A stretch of DNA of 64,000 bases from JBBQWR01 sp038210495 (GCA_038210495.1 JBBQWR010000001.1:62001-126000); one strand, 5' to 3'; counted from the first letter of the stretch, positions 43,557 through 53,458 are shown. The notes: generated from the letters alone by a model not told the origin. Numbers and translations are program-made.

Positions 43557-45185
43557 ATGCCCCGCGTAGTTGTTCTCGACGAATTAAGCCCCGATGGCTT
43601 GGCCCTGCTCGACGCCGCCAAGGACAAGGGGATCCAATACGAGATCCGCACGAAGCTCAAAGGCGACGCCCTGCGCGACACGCTCAAGGAGTTCGACGGC
43701 GCCATTTGCCGCAGCGGTGTAAAGATCACGCCCGAAGCGCTGGCCGACAACCATCGGCTGAAGGCGATCGTCCGCGCCGGCGTCGGCACCGATAATATCG
43801 ACAAAAATGCCGCCACGCGGCTGGGCATCGTCGTGATGAATACTCCGGCCGGCAACACGCTTAGCACGGCCGAGCACACGTTCGCAATGATGCTAGCCCT
43901 GTCGCGCAACATCGCCCCGGCCTATCAGAGCTTGATCGAGCACCGCTGGGACCGCGGCAAGTTCATGGGCGCGCAACTCGCCGACAAGACGCTTGGGATC
44001 GTCGGCCTAGGGCGGATCGGCTTGGCGCTCGCGAAACGGGCGCAGGCGTTTGAGATGAAGGTGCTCGGCTACGATCCGTTCCTCTCCAAAGACCGGGCCA
44101 AGGAGCTGGGCATCGAGACGTTCGACAACGTCCGCGAGATGTTTCCGCTCGTGGATTATCTGAGCGTCCACACGCCGCTGACCGAAGAGACCAAAAATCT
44201 GATCAGTCATGCCGAGATTCAGACGATGCGGCCCACGGTTCGACTGATCAACTGCGCCCGGGGCGGGATTTACGACGAAGCGGCGCTGGTCGAGGGGCTG
44301 AAGGCCGGCAAGATCGCGGGCGTGGCGCTGGATGTGTACGTCACAGAGCCATGCACCGACAGCGCGCTGTTCGGAATGCCGGGCGTGTTGGCGACTCCGC
44401 ACTTGGGCGCGAGCACCGAGGAGGCGCAGACGCAAGTTGCCGTCGAAGGAGTCAACCTGCTGGTCGATTTTCTCACGACCGGCGCCATTCGCCATGCGGT
44501 CAATATGAGTCCGCTCGATCGGACGGCGTTGGAGAGCGTGCGCGGTTATTTGGATGTCGCGTATCGGCTGGGGCTGCTGATGGCTCAGCTCGATAAGGCG
44601 GCGCCCGCCCGGTGCGATGTGCTCTATCGCGGCGAAGTCGCCAGCAAGAACACCAAGCTGCTATCCGCTGCATTCGCCGTCGGGCTATTGGAAAGCGCGC
44701 TGGAGGCCGATGTCAATATCGTCAATGCCGAGTTGCTGCTCCGCGAACGGGGGATCGAAATGCATGAGCACTCCCGCGGCGATATGGGCGCGTTCAGTTC
44801 GGTCATCACCGTCGAGTTGGTTTCGAGCAGCGGCACGAACCGGGCCGCCGGCACGATCCTCGGCCACAACATGCCGCGACTCGTGCAATTGGGCGATCAC
44901 CGGCTGGAAGCGTTTTTGGACGGCAATTTGCTCGTCTTTACGCATCGCGACGTGCCGGGCATCATCGGTCGAGTCGGCACGATCTTCGGCCAGCACGATA
45001 TCAACATCGCCCAAATGGCCGTGGGCCGATCGGAACCGGGCGGTTCGGCGACCGGTGTCTTGAATTTGGATCACGAACCGACCGCCGCCGTGCTCGCCGA
45101 CGTCGCGGCCGTTCAAGACATAACGAGCGTCAAGGTGATTCGTCTTCCGCCGGCGGGGAAAATGCCGAGTTGGATGGGGGGATAG
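43557..45185 (+). CDS. serA: D-3-phosphoglycerate dehydrogenase
   Basis: The product is 542 aa from the ATG at 43557; upstream codons read through a tandem repeat. SerA catalyses the first step of serine synthesis. The order is substrate domain, NAD domain (LGIVGLGRIGLALAKRAQAF near residue 145), LINCARGGIYDEAALVEGL (catalytic Arg), and ATPHLGASTEEAQ (catalytic His). A long-form intervening domain (about 320-455) and a C-terminal ACT domain (about 465-540, LVFTHRDVPGIIGRVGTIFG) follow. The ACT domain suggests serine feedback control. The length agrees with type I PGDH. An 8-bp hairpin lies at 45239-45262 after the stop. Confidence 0.96.
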   Translation: MPRVVVLDELSPDGLALLDAAKDKGIQYEIRTKLKGDALRDTLKEFDGAICRSGVKITPEALADNHRLKAIVRAGVGTDNIDKNAATRLGIVVMNTPAGNTLSTAEHTFAMMLALSRNIAPAYQSLIEHRWDRGKFMGAQLADKTLGIVGLGRIGLALAKRAQAFEMKVLGYDPFLSKDRAKELGIETFDNVREMFPLVDYLSVHTPLTEETKNLISHAEIQTMRPTVRLINCARGGIYDEAALVEGLKAGKIAGVALDVYVTEPCTDSALFGMPGVLATPHLGASTEEAQTQVAVEGVNLLVDFLTTGAIRHAVNMSPLDRTALESVRGYLDVAYRLGLLMAQLDKAAPARCDVLYRGEVASKNTKLLSAAFAVGLLESALEADVNIVNAELLLRERGIEMHEHSRGDMGAFSSVITVELVSSSGTNRAAGTILGHNMPRLVQLGDHRLEAFLDGNLLVFTHRDVPGIIGRVGTIFGQHDINIAQMAVGRSEPGGSATGVLNLDHEPTAAVLADVAAVQDITSVKVIRLPPAGKMPSWMGG

Positions 45186-45238
45186 CAAATAGCGGCGAGT
45201 TCGCCCTACGTTCTGAGCACCCGTTATCTTTCACTCCA

Positions 45239-45262
45239 AGCCGCGAGTGTAACATCGCGGCT
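45239..45262 (+). terminator. possible hairpin terminator after serA
   Basis: agccgcga-gtgtaaca-tcgcggct forms an 8-bp stem 54 nt past the serA stop, followed by ctctctctgc rather than a pure T-tract. Weak support. Confidence 0.4.
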
Positions 45263-45354
45263 CTCTCTGCGCTTAGCTGCGTAGCACGCCGGGCGATTCG
45301 CTCGGCCACTGCCAACGCACTCCGGCTTTCGCCGTAACGCAAGGGAGACTCGCC

Positions 45355-47022
45355 ATGAAATCCGTCACGATCCTGAAAACCGCCTTTCGGACTTTAGTTC
45401 ACTGCCAACTGGCCGCCGTCGCCGTGGTCGCCTTGGCGCAAACCCCGGCCGAAGCGGGCGGTCATGGTGGGGGCGGCGGCGGACATAGCGGCGGGATGGG
45501 AGGCGGATCGTCGCAACACAACTTCGGCGATAGCGGCTTCAATGGCTCAAGTAGCGGCCTGGGTTCCAATCACACGAGCGGGCCGGGCCAAAATCAAATC
45601 AACTCCGGCGCTGGTTCCTTCAAGAAACTCGATAACTTCAACAAGCCGGGCAACGACAAGCTCGGCAAATCGATCAACCCATCGAACGCGGTCAAATCGA
45701 ACACAGTCAAGCTGCACAACATGCAGCCGATTCCAAAAATCACCAGCAACAAGAACCTGTTCGACAACGTGAAAAATGGCAAGCTCGATCCGTTAACCGG
45801 AGGTAAAGCCGCCCGGCGAATCAATTTGGCCGATCAATATAAGCTGGCGGAAAAAGGAGACGTCGGCCGGCGGTTGAACCTGGCCGACAAACTGCAAAAG
45901 GATGGCGGTTGGTACAAACGGATGTGCGGTCCGCTTGACCCTAACTATCTCAAACATTGCAAGGGGCAGTTTTATTGCGGACCTTGGTGGTGCCCCGGCA
46001 ACTGCTGGAGTCCCGAGTGGTGTGGCTGGGTCGATTGGTCGTTTCACGCCGAGCCGCGGTACGATCCGCGGCCGGATTTCTGCCAGCCAATCTCTTTCAC
46101 GACGGCCGTCGATGATATGCCGCCGCCCGTTGATCGACAGGGCAACACCGAATCGTGGGTCGATGATCCGAAGCCCGTGGCCGGAGCCCTGGGTGGCTCG
46201 GCTTCGGGCGGATCGGACCCGACAAATCTCACACTGGCGACCTCCGTATTGCCGCCGCAGTCCGCCGATTCGACGTCGGACAATAGAAACAACGACTCGG
46301 CCGCCATAGGCAGCGTTGCGGCCGCGGCCGACTACGACCTTCAACTAGTCGCCGTCCGGTTCGTCGACAACGGCTATGCCGAAAAGCAAATCGGTCCTCG
46401 CTATCGCGTCTGGGTCCGCAACAACGGCCAGAAGGCGATCGAGCATCCGTTCAACGTCGTTGGGGCCGCCGCCGGCACGCAAGACGAAAACGCCAAGTTG
46501 CCCCACGCGGGAGTGCGGATGCAGAAGGTAGACGCCGGCCAAATCGTCGCCGTCGACATCCGCCTCCCGATCGAGGCCAACGAAACCACAACCACCGACG
46601 ATGGTCGCGTGAAGCCGAAATTCCCGACGATCCAAGTCGTCGTCGACGTCCGGAACGAAATCAACGAATCGACCAAAGAAAACAACGCCGCCTCATTCGC
46701 CCGCAGCAAAGTGCCGATGATCGACCCGGTTGTATACGCAGCCGACGCGAAGGAAGCCGTCGCCGGTCAGACGATCAATCTGGCGGGCGAAGGCCTTGGG
46801 CCCGAGGCCGGCCAGGTGTTGATTCGCGTGGGCGGCCTGGAACTGCAAGCCGAGATCGAGGGCTGGTACGACCTTGGCGCCCGGGTGAAGCTGCCGAACC
46901 TGCCCTTGGCCAGCCAAACCGATGTTCAGATCGTGCTGGTGCGTGGCGACGGCGCGGCGACCAACCCGCTGGATATACAACTGGCCGCCGCACAATCGGT
47001 CGCGCCGCCGGTGGTTGAGTGA
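45355..47022 (+). CDS. secreted protein with CARDB and IPT/TIG-like domains
   Basis: The product is 555 aa. An N-terminal signal peptide (basic start, hydrophobic LAAVAVVALAQTPAEAG) is followed by a Gly/His/Ser/Asn-rich region (36-110). A central Cys/Trp-rich segment comes near 195-230 (RMCGPLDPNYLKHCKGQFYCGPWWCPGNCWSPEWCGW). A CARDB-like beta domain covers about 325-450 (YDLQLVAVRFVDNGYAEK, NNGQKAIEHPF, EINESTKENNAASF). A C-terminal IPT/TIG-like domain covers about 465-545 (AGQTINLAGEGLGPEAGQVLIRVGG). It is likely a periplasmic or cell-surface adhesion-type protein. The ATG has an AGGGAGA ribosome binding site. Exact function is unknown. Confidence 0.75.
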   Translation: MKSVTILKTAFRTLVHCQLAAVAVVALAQTPAEAGGHGGGGGGHSGGMGGGSSQHNFGDSGFNGSSSGLGSNHTSGPGQNQINSGAGSFKKLDNFNKPGNDKLGKSINPSNAVKSNTVKLHNMQPIPKITSNKNLFDNVKNGKLDPLTGGKAARRINLADQYKLAEKGDVGRRLNLADKLQKDGGWYKRMCGPLDPNYLKHCKGQFYCGPWWCPGNCWSPEWCGWVDWSFHAEPRYDPRPDFCQPISFTTAVDDMPPPVDRQGNTESWVDDPKPVAGALGGSASGGSDPTNLTLATSVLPPQSADSTSDNRNNDSAAIGSVAAAADYDLQLVAVRFVDNGYAEKQIGPRYRVWVRNNGQKAIEHPFNVVGAAAGTQDENAKLPHAGVRMQKVDAGQIVAVDIRLPIEANETTTTDDGRVKPKFPTIQVVVDVRNEINESTKENNAASFARSKVPMIDPVVYAADAKEAVAGQTINLAGEGLGPEAGQVLIRVGGLELQAEIEGWYDLGARVKLPNLPLASQTDVQIVLVRGDGAATNPLDIQLAAAQSVAPPVVE

Positions 47023-47061
47023 AAGTGATTGCCAAGGACATGGCACGATAGCCGGGTTCAT

Positions 47062-47101
47062 GGGAGCGGGAACGTCGAATTTTGTCGACGTTCTCGCTCC
47101 C
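47062..47101 (+). terminator. 17-bp hairpin downstream of the CARDB protein gene
   Basis: gggagcgggaacgtcga (47062-47078) pairs with 47085-47101 (one G-U) around a 6-nt loop, 40 nt past the stop codon. Only a weak cttaat follows, so it may terminate or protect the transcript. The rest of the 47023-47365 spacer holds a second dyad (ccgcctc/gaggcgg near 47208-47243) and no gene. Confidence 0.6.
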
Positions 47102-47365
47102 CTTAATCAGTTTGATGGGGCTGGCAAACTGCCGAGCCTCCGCGAGTGGTCAAATTTCGACCATCTCGACAGCCGGTACGTCCGAGTGAGGGCTTATTAA
47201 TGCCCCCCGCCTCTTTTGCCGGTCGACATAACTAGGTTGAGGCGGTAATTTTGCCGCAATTTGCCCCTCTTTATGCTTCCCGGCATTAAAACTGCTTTGT
47301 CGCGACGAGCAATGACCACAGGCGGGTCTGTGGCGAACAGTAATTCTTGCTTAGGGAGAGATGTG

Positions 47366-47662
47366 ATGAAACGTATGGTCATGGCATTAGTTACGGCCGC
47401 TTTTTTGGCGATTGGAACGACTCCGGCGATGGCATTTCACCATCACCATCGCCACGGTTGCTGTGAAAGCAGCTGCGGCTGTCAATCGAATTGTGGTTGT
47501 CAATCGGGCTGCGCCAGCACCGGTTGCTCCGCCTGCACGGCGGCCGCCCCGGCCCCAAGTGGTTGCACAACCGCGGTCGGCGGTGGATATCCGGCTCCGG
47601 TTGTCGCCGCTCCCATGGTAGCTCCTTCGTCGCCTTTGGTGACGGTGGTTGCGACACGCTAG
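47366..47662 (+). CDS. small secreted Cys/His-rich protein
   Basis: The product is 98 aa from the ATG at 47366, with AGGGAG 7 nt upstream. A signal peptide (MKRMVMALVTAAFLAIGTTPAMA) is followed by a HHHHRHGCC stretch and repeated CGCQSNCGCQSGC units, about 12 Cys in 40 residues, then a Pro/Ala/Val tail. This composition suggests metal binding or disulfide cross-linking at the cell surface. No known family was recognised. The codon 5' of it (47261-47365) is in frame but has no ribosome binding site. Confidence 0.75.
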   Translation: MKRMVMALVTAAFLAIGTTPAMAFHHHHRHGCCESSCGCQSNCGCQSGCASTGCSACTAAAPAPSGCTTAVGGGYPAPVVAAPMVAPSSPLVTVVATR

Positions 47663-47956
47663 TTAGGAGCGATTCAATTCACGGGGGTCGGGAGTGTCGG
47701 CAGTCGCTTTGAGGTGACCAACAATCTTGGTTCTAAGGCGATTCCGAGACTTCCGGCCCTTCTTTCGTTGCGGGCCGACGCGCCTCCTCTTCAAATACCG
47801 CTTTGCCGGAGCGGTTCGCGAATCTCGCGCGGCTCAAACGCGACTGGTTGCGAGCGGCCCATCGCCGCTGCTATGCTTCCCTCGCGGCCGTGAGTCTTGC
47901 GGACTTGCTGCTCACCGCTTGGCCGTCGCCCCTTTTTTATTTCTAGGTGCTCGATT

Positions 47957-50416
47957 ATGAATACCGTCGCACGGCTGCCGCTAACGATTTGGATGCTTTT
48001 GGGCGGAATGCCGCCGCCGCTGTCGTTGCCGCCGCTCCCCGAGGATCCGGTGATGGCGCAAGTTGCGCCGGCTGAATGCCTATGGTACATGAGTTGGGCC
48101 GGATCGGCGGAGGCGAGCGGAACGAGCAAGAATCAAACCGAGCAACTTCTGGCCGAAGAAGAAATTCAACACTTCGCGGGCGAGCTGGAACGAACGATTT
48201 TGCTGACTATCCGCCAGCAAACGCGTGGCCGGGAAGACACCGTCGCCGCCGCTGAAATTCCGACGCTGATCAAGGCGGCGCTCGTGCGTCCCGCAGCCTT
48301 GTTCGTTCGAGATTTTGCAGTGGGGGAGCATGGCCCCGATTTGCACGGCGGGATGATCGTCAGCGCCGGCGAGCGAGCGGCCGAGATCAAGCAGTCGATC
48401 GCTCGGCTCGAAGAATTGGCGCCCCCCAATGCCATCAAAACGGCGGGACCGTGGCATCGGCTTCAACCGCCTGGCCCGGGCGCCCCCGTGTTCGAATGGG
48501 GCTGGAAAGGCACGTACTTAATCTTCGGAATCGGCGCCGGCTCGGCCGACGGCATAGTCGAGCGGTTTTCGGACAAGCCGCCACAATGGCTCACCGGTCT
48601 GCGAAAGCAACTCGTCGTCGAGCGGCCCGCGATGGTGCAGTACCTCAATGCCAAGGCCATCATCGCGATCGCCGCGTCCGCGAACAAAGGTGGACGCGGT
48701 TTCGACCAAATCTTAAGTGCGCTCGGAATCGGCAATCTCAACTATTTCGCGAGCGTCAGCGGGCTGGAAGGCACGGGCTGCGTGACGAAGTCGCAATTGA
48801 GTTTTGACGGGCCAATGACCGGTATTTTCGATCTCGCGGGCGGACTTCCACTCGCCGCGAAAGACCTCGCGTCGGTTCCGCAAGATGCAACCATCGCTTT
48901 TGTCGCGCGAATCGATTTGGACAAAGTTTACCGCGGCGCGCTCGCCATCGCCGATCGTATTCAGCCCGGCGCCCGCGCGCCGGTCGAACAAATCGTCGGC
49001 CAAATGGAGCAATCGCTTGGCGTAAAATTGTCCGACGATCTGCTGCAGTCGCTCGGCGATAGTTGGGCCGTGTATAGCTCACCCAGTGAGGGTGGACTTC
49101 TGGTTACCGGTCTCACCGCCATCGCGCCGGTTCGCGACGCCGAAAAACTTCGCAAGGCCGAGGAGAAGCTGCTAACCGTCGCCCATCATGCATTAGACCA
49201 ACCTCATGCCGAGGTGAGCGGCGGCGCCCCGTTCGCGGGTCAGCGCGGCGGCGTGTCGATAAGCGAGACGAAATTCCGCAGTCACACGATCCACTATCTG
49301 ACGTTCATAGGCGGCGGAGCCCCTATCGCGCCGGCCTGGTGCATCACCGACAAGGAACTGATCGTCTCGCTTAGTCCCCAGACGATCAAAGCCCATTTGT
49401 CGCGGCCTGCGGGCTCTAAATCGCTTGCCGATGTGCCGAAGGTGAAAAGTCATTTAATGGCCGACGAGAACGTGAAGATGCTGAGCTACGTCGATACGGC
49501 GCCCGTGGCGCGGATGGTCTATCCGATGGCGCAAATGCTCTACACGGCGGCAGCGTCGGAAGCTCAGCGGCACGGCATGAATATCGACGCAGCGATCTTT
49601 CCCTCGGCGGCGGCCATTTTGCCCCACTTGCGCCCGGCGGTGACGACTGTACGAGCAGCGAAGAGTGGCGTGCTCATGGTGAGCGAGAGCACACTGCCAA
49701 CCGGACTGAGTCCGCTGCTGTTGACCGCTGTCTCACTCTATGCCGTAAGGGCCCCACGGATGGCGAGCCCTCCGGCTGCCCCCGCCGCGATTTTTTTCCC
49801 GGGGGCGGCTCGCCAAGCGCAATCGATACACAATTTGAAGCAAATCGGACTGGCGATGCATGGTTTCCACGACACGACAAATAAATTGCCAGCGGCGGAC
49901 GGCGCCGACAAAAATGGCAAACCGACGTTGAGTTGGCGGGTGCAAATTCTGCCGTGGGTCGAAGAGAACGCCCTCTACAATGAATTCCATCGCGATGAGC
50001 CGTGGGACAGCGAACACAACAAGAAATTGATCCCGCGGATGCCAAGGACATTCACCGCGCCTGGCAGCGACGTCGCGAAGCAATTCAAGACGGTCTACCT
50101 GACGCCCCGCGCGGCCGACACGATGTTTCCCGCCGGTAAGCAGATCAGTCTCACCGACGTCACAGACGGTACATCGAATACGATCATGGTCGTCGAGGCC
50201 AGCGACGATCGAGCCGTCATCTGGACGAAGCCCGATGACTACGATGTCGACTACCTGAAGCCGATGGCCGGTTTGATCGGTCTGCGGGACAACTGCTTCT
50301 TGGCCGCGATGGGGGACGGATCGGTTCGGCCGATCAGGGACAAAATGAGTAAAGAGACCCTCAAGGCGCTGTTCACCCGCGCCGGTGGCGAAGTCATCAG
50401 CGATCCGAACTTCTGA
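47957..50416 (+). CDS. DUF1559 (H-X9-DG type) domain protein, large form
   Basis: The product is 819 aa from the ATG at 47957. The first 600 residues are a planctomycete-type alpha/beta region without motifs I recognise. The N-terminus (LPLTIWMLLGGMPPPLSLPP) may be a weak signal or anchor. Residues about 620-819 carry a DUF1559 module: NLKQIGLAMHGFHDTTNKLPAADG, LSWRVQILPWVEENALYNEFH, TDVTDGTSNTIMVVEA and AAMGDGSVRPI. The usual N-terminal type IV pilin-like methylation motif is missing, so it is not a pseudopilin itself. Likely extracytoplasmic; function unknown. Confidence 0.8.
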   Translation: MNTVARLPLTIWMLLGGMPPPLSLPPLPEDPVMAQVAPAECLWYMSWAGSAEASGTSKNQTEQLLAEEEIQHFAGELERTILLTIRQQTRGREDTVAAAEIPTLIKAALVRPAALFVRDFAVGEHGPDLHGGMIVSAGERAAEIKQSIARLEELAPPNAIKTAGPWHRLQPPGPGAPVFEWGWKGTYLIFGIGAGSADGIVERFSDKPPQWLTGLRKQLVVERPAMVQYLNAKAIIAIAASANKGGRGFDQILSALGIGNLNYFASVSGLEGTGCVTKSQLSFDGPMTGIFDLAGGLPLAAKDLASVPQDATIAFVARIDLDKVYRGALAIADRIQPGARAPVEQIVGQMEQSLGVKLSDDLLQSLGDSWAVYSSPSEGGLLVTGLTAIAPVRDAEKLRKAEEKLLTVAHHALDQPHAEVSGGAPFAGQRGGVSISETKFRSHTIHYLTFIGGGAPIAPAWCITDKELIVSLSPQTIKAHLSRPAGSKSLADVPKVKSHLMADENVKMLSYVDTAPVARMVYPMAQMLYTAAASEAQRHGMNIDAAIFPSAAAILPHLRPAVTTVRAAKSGVLMVSESTLPTGLSPLLLTAVSLYAVRAPRMASPPAAPAAIFFPGAARQAQSIHNLKQIGLAMHGFHDTTNKLPAADGADKNGKPTLSWRVQILPWVEENALYNEFHRDEPWDSEHNKKLIPRMPRTFTAPGSDVAKQFKTVYLTPRAADTMFPAGKQISLTDVTDGTSNTIMVVEASDDRAVIWTKPDDYDVDYLKPMAGLIGLRDNCFLAAMGDGSVRPIRDKMSKETLKALFTRAGGEVISDPNF

Positions 50417-50460
50417 CGGCAGACCGAACGAATCTTCTCTTAGGTCCAGGTGCTGCCGTT

Positions 50461-50530
50461 AGAGCCGCGCACGAAGTAAGCGCCGAGTGGTCGCCTGCGC
50501 GGCCAAGGCGCTTACTTCGTGCGCGGCTCT
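50461..50530. repeat. 24-bp perfect inverted repeat after the DUF1559 gene
   Basis: agagccgcgcacgaagtaag plus cgcc (50461-50484) is exactly complementary to 50507-50530, with a 22-nt loop. It lies 45 nt past the stop of the upstream gene. There is no T-tract, so it is a dispersed palindrome that may protect transcript ends. Confidence 0.85.
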
Positions 50531-50710
50531 ACTTCGCGCTTTGGGTAACTTCGGCGCCTTTTGTCGCTTAAGTCTTAGGTTGCGAAAGCTTGTCAACTTT
50601 GCCGCCGATAGGGACTAATGGCGGTCAGGGCACACCCTACGTCATATCCGGCGCAACCCATCGAAGTCGCATTTCAGACGGCTTTGCGGCGCCAGCACAA
50701 GGACCACGAC

Positions 50711-52171
50711 ATGGCATGCAGGTTTGTACGGCGCCGCGCTTCGGCGTGGCTTGTCGCGAGCTTGATCCTCTCCGGTTCCACGGCCGGATTGGCACACGCC
50801 CAAGATGTCTCGTCTGGCTCGCCAATCGCCATGAGTTATGCGGCCGACGCGCCTCCCGCCGCCGATGCCGCTCCGCCAGCACAGCCGGCGGCGCCCGCGC
50901 CGGCCACTGCCCAGAGCGGCGCTGCCGCGAGCGCCGCTGCCGAGAGCGGCGCCGGTTGCGCGACGTGCGGCTCGGGCGGTGACGGTTGCGATTGCTGTAA
51001 GCTGGACTGCCCGGCGCAGGATGTCAAACGTCTGTTCGCCGACAACTGCTGGCTAAAGTGCCACGACGTCACCGTGCAGGGCTTTGCCGAAGCCGGAATC
51101 TCGGCCCGCGACGGCCGGCGTAGCCCGGATGGTTTTAATGGCCCCGACGGCTTCAACGATCGCGATGGCGAAATTCAATTGAATCAGTTCTACACCACGA
51201 TCCAAAAGGCTTTAAAAGATAACGAGTGCTGCTGGGACTGGGGTTATACGGTTGACGTGCTTTACGGCACGGACTACCGGTTCCCACTATCGCGAGGCTT
51301 GGACGCTCGCGATAGCGGCACGCCGAAATGGCACAGCGACGTTCGCCGCTTTTATGGTCTGGCCTTGCCGCAAGCCTATGTAGAATTCGGCACGAGCAAG
51401 TTGTCGTACAAGGTCGGTCACTTCTATACCCTGCTCGGTAACGAAGTCGTGCCGGCGATCGGCAACACGTTTTACAGCCACACCTACACCTTCCTATACG
51501 CCATTCCGTTCACCCACACCGGCGCCAACGCCACCTGGAAACCGAACGATCAGCTCACGTTGGTCGGCGGCGTCAACGACGGCTGGGATAATTTCAACGA
51601 CGTCAACGAAAACGTGAGCTTCACGAGCGAGGCCATTTTCTCGGCCAAGGACAAGCACACGACGTTGACCTTCGCGAACCAGATCGGCAACGAACCGACC
51701 GGGTTCGGCGACTTCAAGAATCGCTATACGCAAAGTATTGTGCTGGCTCACGACTGGAACGACCGAATGAGCTACGTCATCGAGAACGCCGACGGCTGGC
51801 AGAGCGACGGCGCCAATCGCGGCACGGACACCGCCACTTGGTACGGTATCGACAGCTATGTGACGTATAAGCTGAATTGCTGCTGGACGAGCGCCTTGCG
51901 GTTCGAATGGTTTCGTGACAACAATGGCACTCGCGTGGCGCCTCCGGGCGACTTTCAGGGCGGCAACGTCGATTCGCCCCCGGGTTTTGTTGGCAACTTC
52001 TACGATGTGACGGCCGGCTTGCAATACAAGCCGACCGCCAATATTCAGATTCGCCCGGAAATTCGCTACGATTGGTTCCAAGGGCGCGATCTGCTGGGCG
52101 GCGCTCCGTATCACAACGCAACGAACAGCCACCAGTGGATCAGCTCCTGCGACGTGATCTGGCAATATTAG
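50711..52171 (+). CDS. BBP2-like outer-membrane beta-barrel porin
   Basis: The product is 486 aa from the ATG at 50711. A signal peptide (MACRFVRRRASAWLVASLILSGSTAGLAHAQ) is followed by an Ala/Pro-rich linker and a Cys-rich patch (CATCGSGGDGCDCCKLDCP, about 92-110). From about residue 130 alternating beta-strand sequence continues to the C-terminal aromatic residue (CDVIWQY, family-like). Recognisable segments are LNQFYTTIQKAL, DVLYGTDYRFPL, PQAYVEFGTSKLSYKVGHFYTLLGNEVVPA and TAGLQYKPTANIQIRPEIRYDWF. It is probably a diffusion porin of the putative-beta-barrel-porin-2 type. Not part of an obvious operon. Confidence 0.85.
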   Translation: MACRFVRRRASAWLVASLILSGSTAGLAHAQDVSSGSPIAMSYAADAPPAADAAPPAQPAAPAPATAQSGAAASAAAESGAGCATCGSGGDGCDCCKLDCPAQDVKRLFADNCWLKCHDVTVQGFAEAGISARDGRRSPDGFNGPDGFNDRDGEIQLNQFYTTIQKALKDNECCWDWGYTVDVLYGTDYRFPLSRGLDARDSGTPKWHSDVRRFYGLALPQAYVEFGTSKLSYKVGHFYTLLGNEVVPAIGNTFYSHTYTFLYAIPFTHTGANATWKPNDQLTLVGGVNDGWDNFNDVNENVSFTSEAIFSAKDKHTTLTFANQIGNEPTGFGDFKNRYTQSIVLAHDWNDRMSYVIENADGWQSDGANRGTDTATWYGIDSYVTYKLNCCWTSALRFEWFRDNNGTRVAPPGDFQGGNVDSPPGFVGNFYDVTAGLQYKPTANIQIRPEIRYDWFQGRDLLGGAPYHNATNSHQWISSCDVIWQY

Positions 52172-52513
52172 GATCGCCTCGCGTCTGCATACCATAGCGA
52201 CGGCATCCTGCCGCGCCGTCAGAAGGGACCGTTGCTCCTCAGACGGATTTGGGAGATAGGGTGTGGGGGGTCGCATCCCGCGAATTGCGTCCCCACCCCC
52301 CAAACTCCCATTTCCCAACTCCTTCTCCTCCGTGGCAATGCGCTGCCCCACGTCGGCCTTCCGAGCATCTCCTCGCGCCGCCTCCCCCGCCCCCCTTTGC
52401 AAACGGGTTTCCGTTCGTTAGGGTTTGACTAGCGGCGCCTCCTAGCCCGCCAAGTCCATCGCGACCTTATCTCGCGCCCACCGCAAAGTTTCATCCCGAG
52501 GAATCAGTCGCTT
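52172..52513. other. porin-mdh spacer with imperfect inverted repeat
   Basis: This 342-nt spacer carries a single copy of the cggcatcctgccgcg repeat near 52200 and an imperfect inverted repeat (ttgggagatagggtgtgggg at 52249 and its diverged complement ending ttcccaa at 52317). This pair could terminate porin transcription. No gene is visible. The mdh promoter must lie in the last 150 nt but is not recognisable. Confidence 0.5.
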
Positions 52514-53458
52514 ATGCGTCGAGCCAAAATCACCATTATCGGCGCCGGCAATGTCGGCGCCACGACGGCCCATTGGTGCGCGGCCGCCGAGTTGGGCGAT
52601 GTCGTGCTGCTGGATATCCCGCAAACCGAGGGCATGCCCGCCGGCAAGGCGCTCGATCTGATGCAGGCCTCGCCGATCGTTGGCTTCGATTCGAAGATCA
52701 TCGGCACGACCAATTACGCGGACACAAAAGACAGCGATGTGGTGGTCGTCACGGCCGGTATCCCGCGCAAGCCGGGCATGAGCCGCGACGATCTGCTGGC
52801 GACCAATGCCAAGATCGTCGGCGCCGTCGCGAGCGAAATTAAAGCGACCAGTCCCAATGCCGTGCTGATCGTCGTCAGCAATCCCCTGGACGCGATGGTA
52901 CAGCGGGCCTGGCAAGTCAGCGGCTTTCCTCCGGCGCGGGTGTTAGGACAGGCCGGCGTGTTGGATACGGCTCGATACCGCGCGTTTTTGGCGATGGAGT
53001 TGGGCGTGAGCGTGGAAGATGTTTCGGCTCTGCTCATGGGCGGCCACGGCGATACGATGGTGCCGCTGGCAAGTTGCACGTCGGTCGGCGGCATTCCGGT
53101 GACCCAGCTTATTTCGCAGGCTCGGCTCGATGAAATCATCGCTCGGACGCGCAGCGGCGGCGCGGAGATCGTCGGTTTGTTGAAGACGGGAAGCGCCTAC
53201 TATGCCCCGGCGGCGGCTACGACCCAGATGGTCGAGGCGATCGTCCGCGACAAGAAGCGGCTCATTCCGTGTGCCGCCTACTGCGATCGCGAATACGGCG
53301 TCGGCGGCTATTTTGTCGGCGTCCCCGTGGTGCTCGGCTCGGGCGGGGTCGAGCGGGTCGTCGAACTCAAGCTGACCCCCAGCGAACAAGCCGCATTTCA
53401 AAAGAGCATCGATGCGGTGAAAGAGCTCGTTTCCGCAATGGCTAAGGTTACAGGCTAG
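52514..53458 (+). CDS. mdh: malate dehydrogenase (LDH-like type)
   Basis: The product is 314 aa. It interconverts malate and oxaloacetate with NAD in the TCA cycle. NAD binding is by GAGNVG (10-15) and Asp34. Active-site residues are Arg85 and Arg91 (GIPRKPGMSRDD), Asp151 and Arg154 (VLDTAR), and His178 (GGHGDTMVPL). Arg85, where lactate dehydrogenases have Gln, identifies it as MDH. Length and motifs match the LDH-like tetrameric MDH group. The ATG at 52514 has GAGGAA about 12 nt upstream. Confidence 0.95.
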   Translation: MRRAKITIIGAGNVGATTAHWCAAAELGDVVLLDIPQTEGMPAGKALDLMQASPIVGFDSKIIGTTNYADTKDSDVVVVTAGIPRKPGMSRDDLLATNAKIVGAVASEIKATSPNAVLIVVSNPLDAMVQRAWQVSGFPPARVLGQAGVLDTARYRAFLAMELGVSVEDVSALLMGGHGDTMVPLASCTSVGGIPVTQLISQARLDEIIARTRSGGAEIVGLLKTGSAYYAPAAATTQMVEAIVRDKKRLIPCAAYCDREYGVGGYFVGVPVVLGSGGVERVVELKLTPSEQAAFQKSIDAVKELVSAMAKVTG

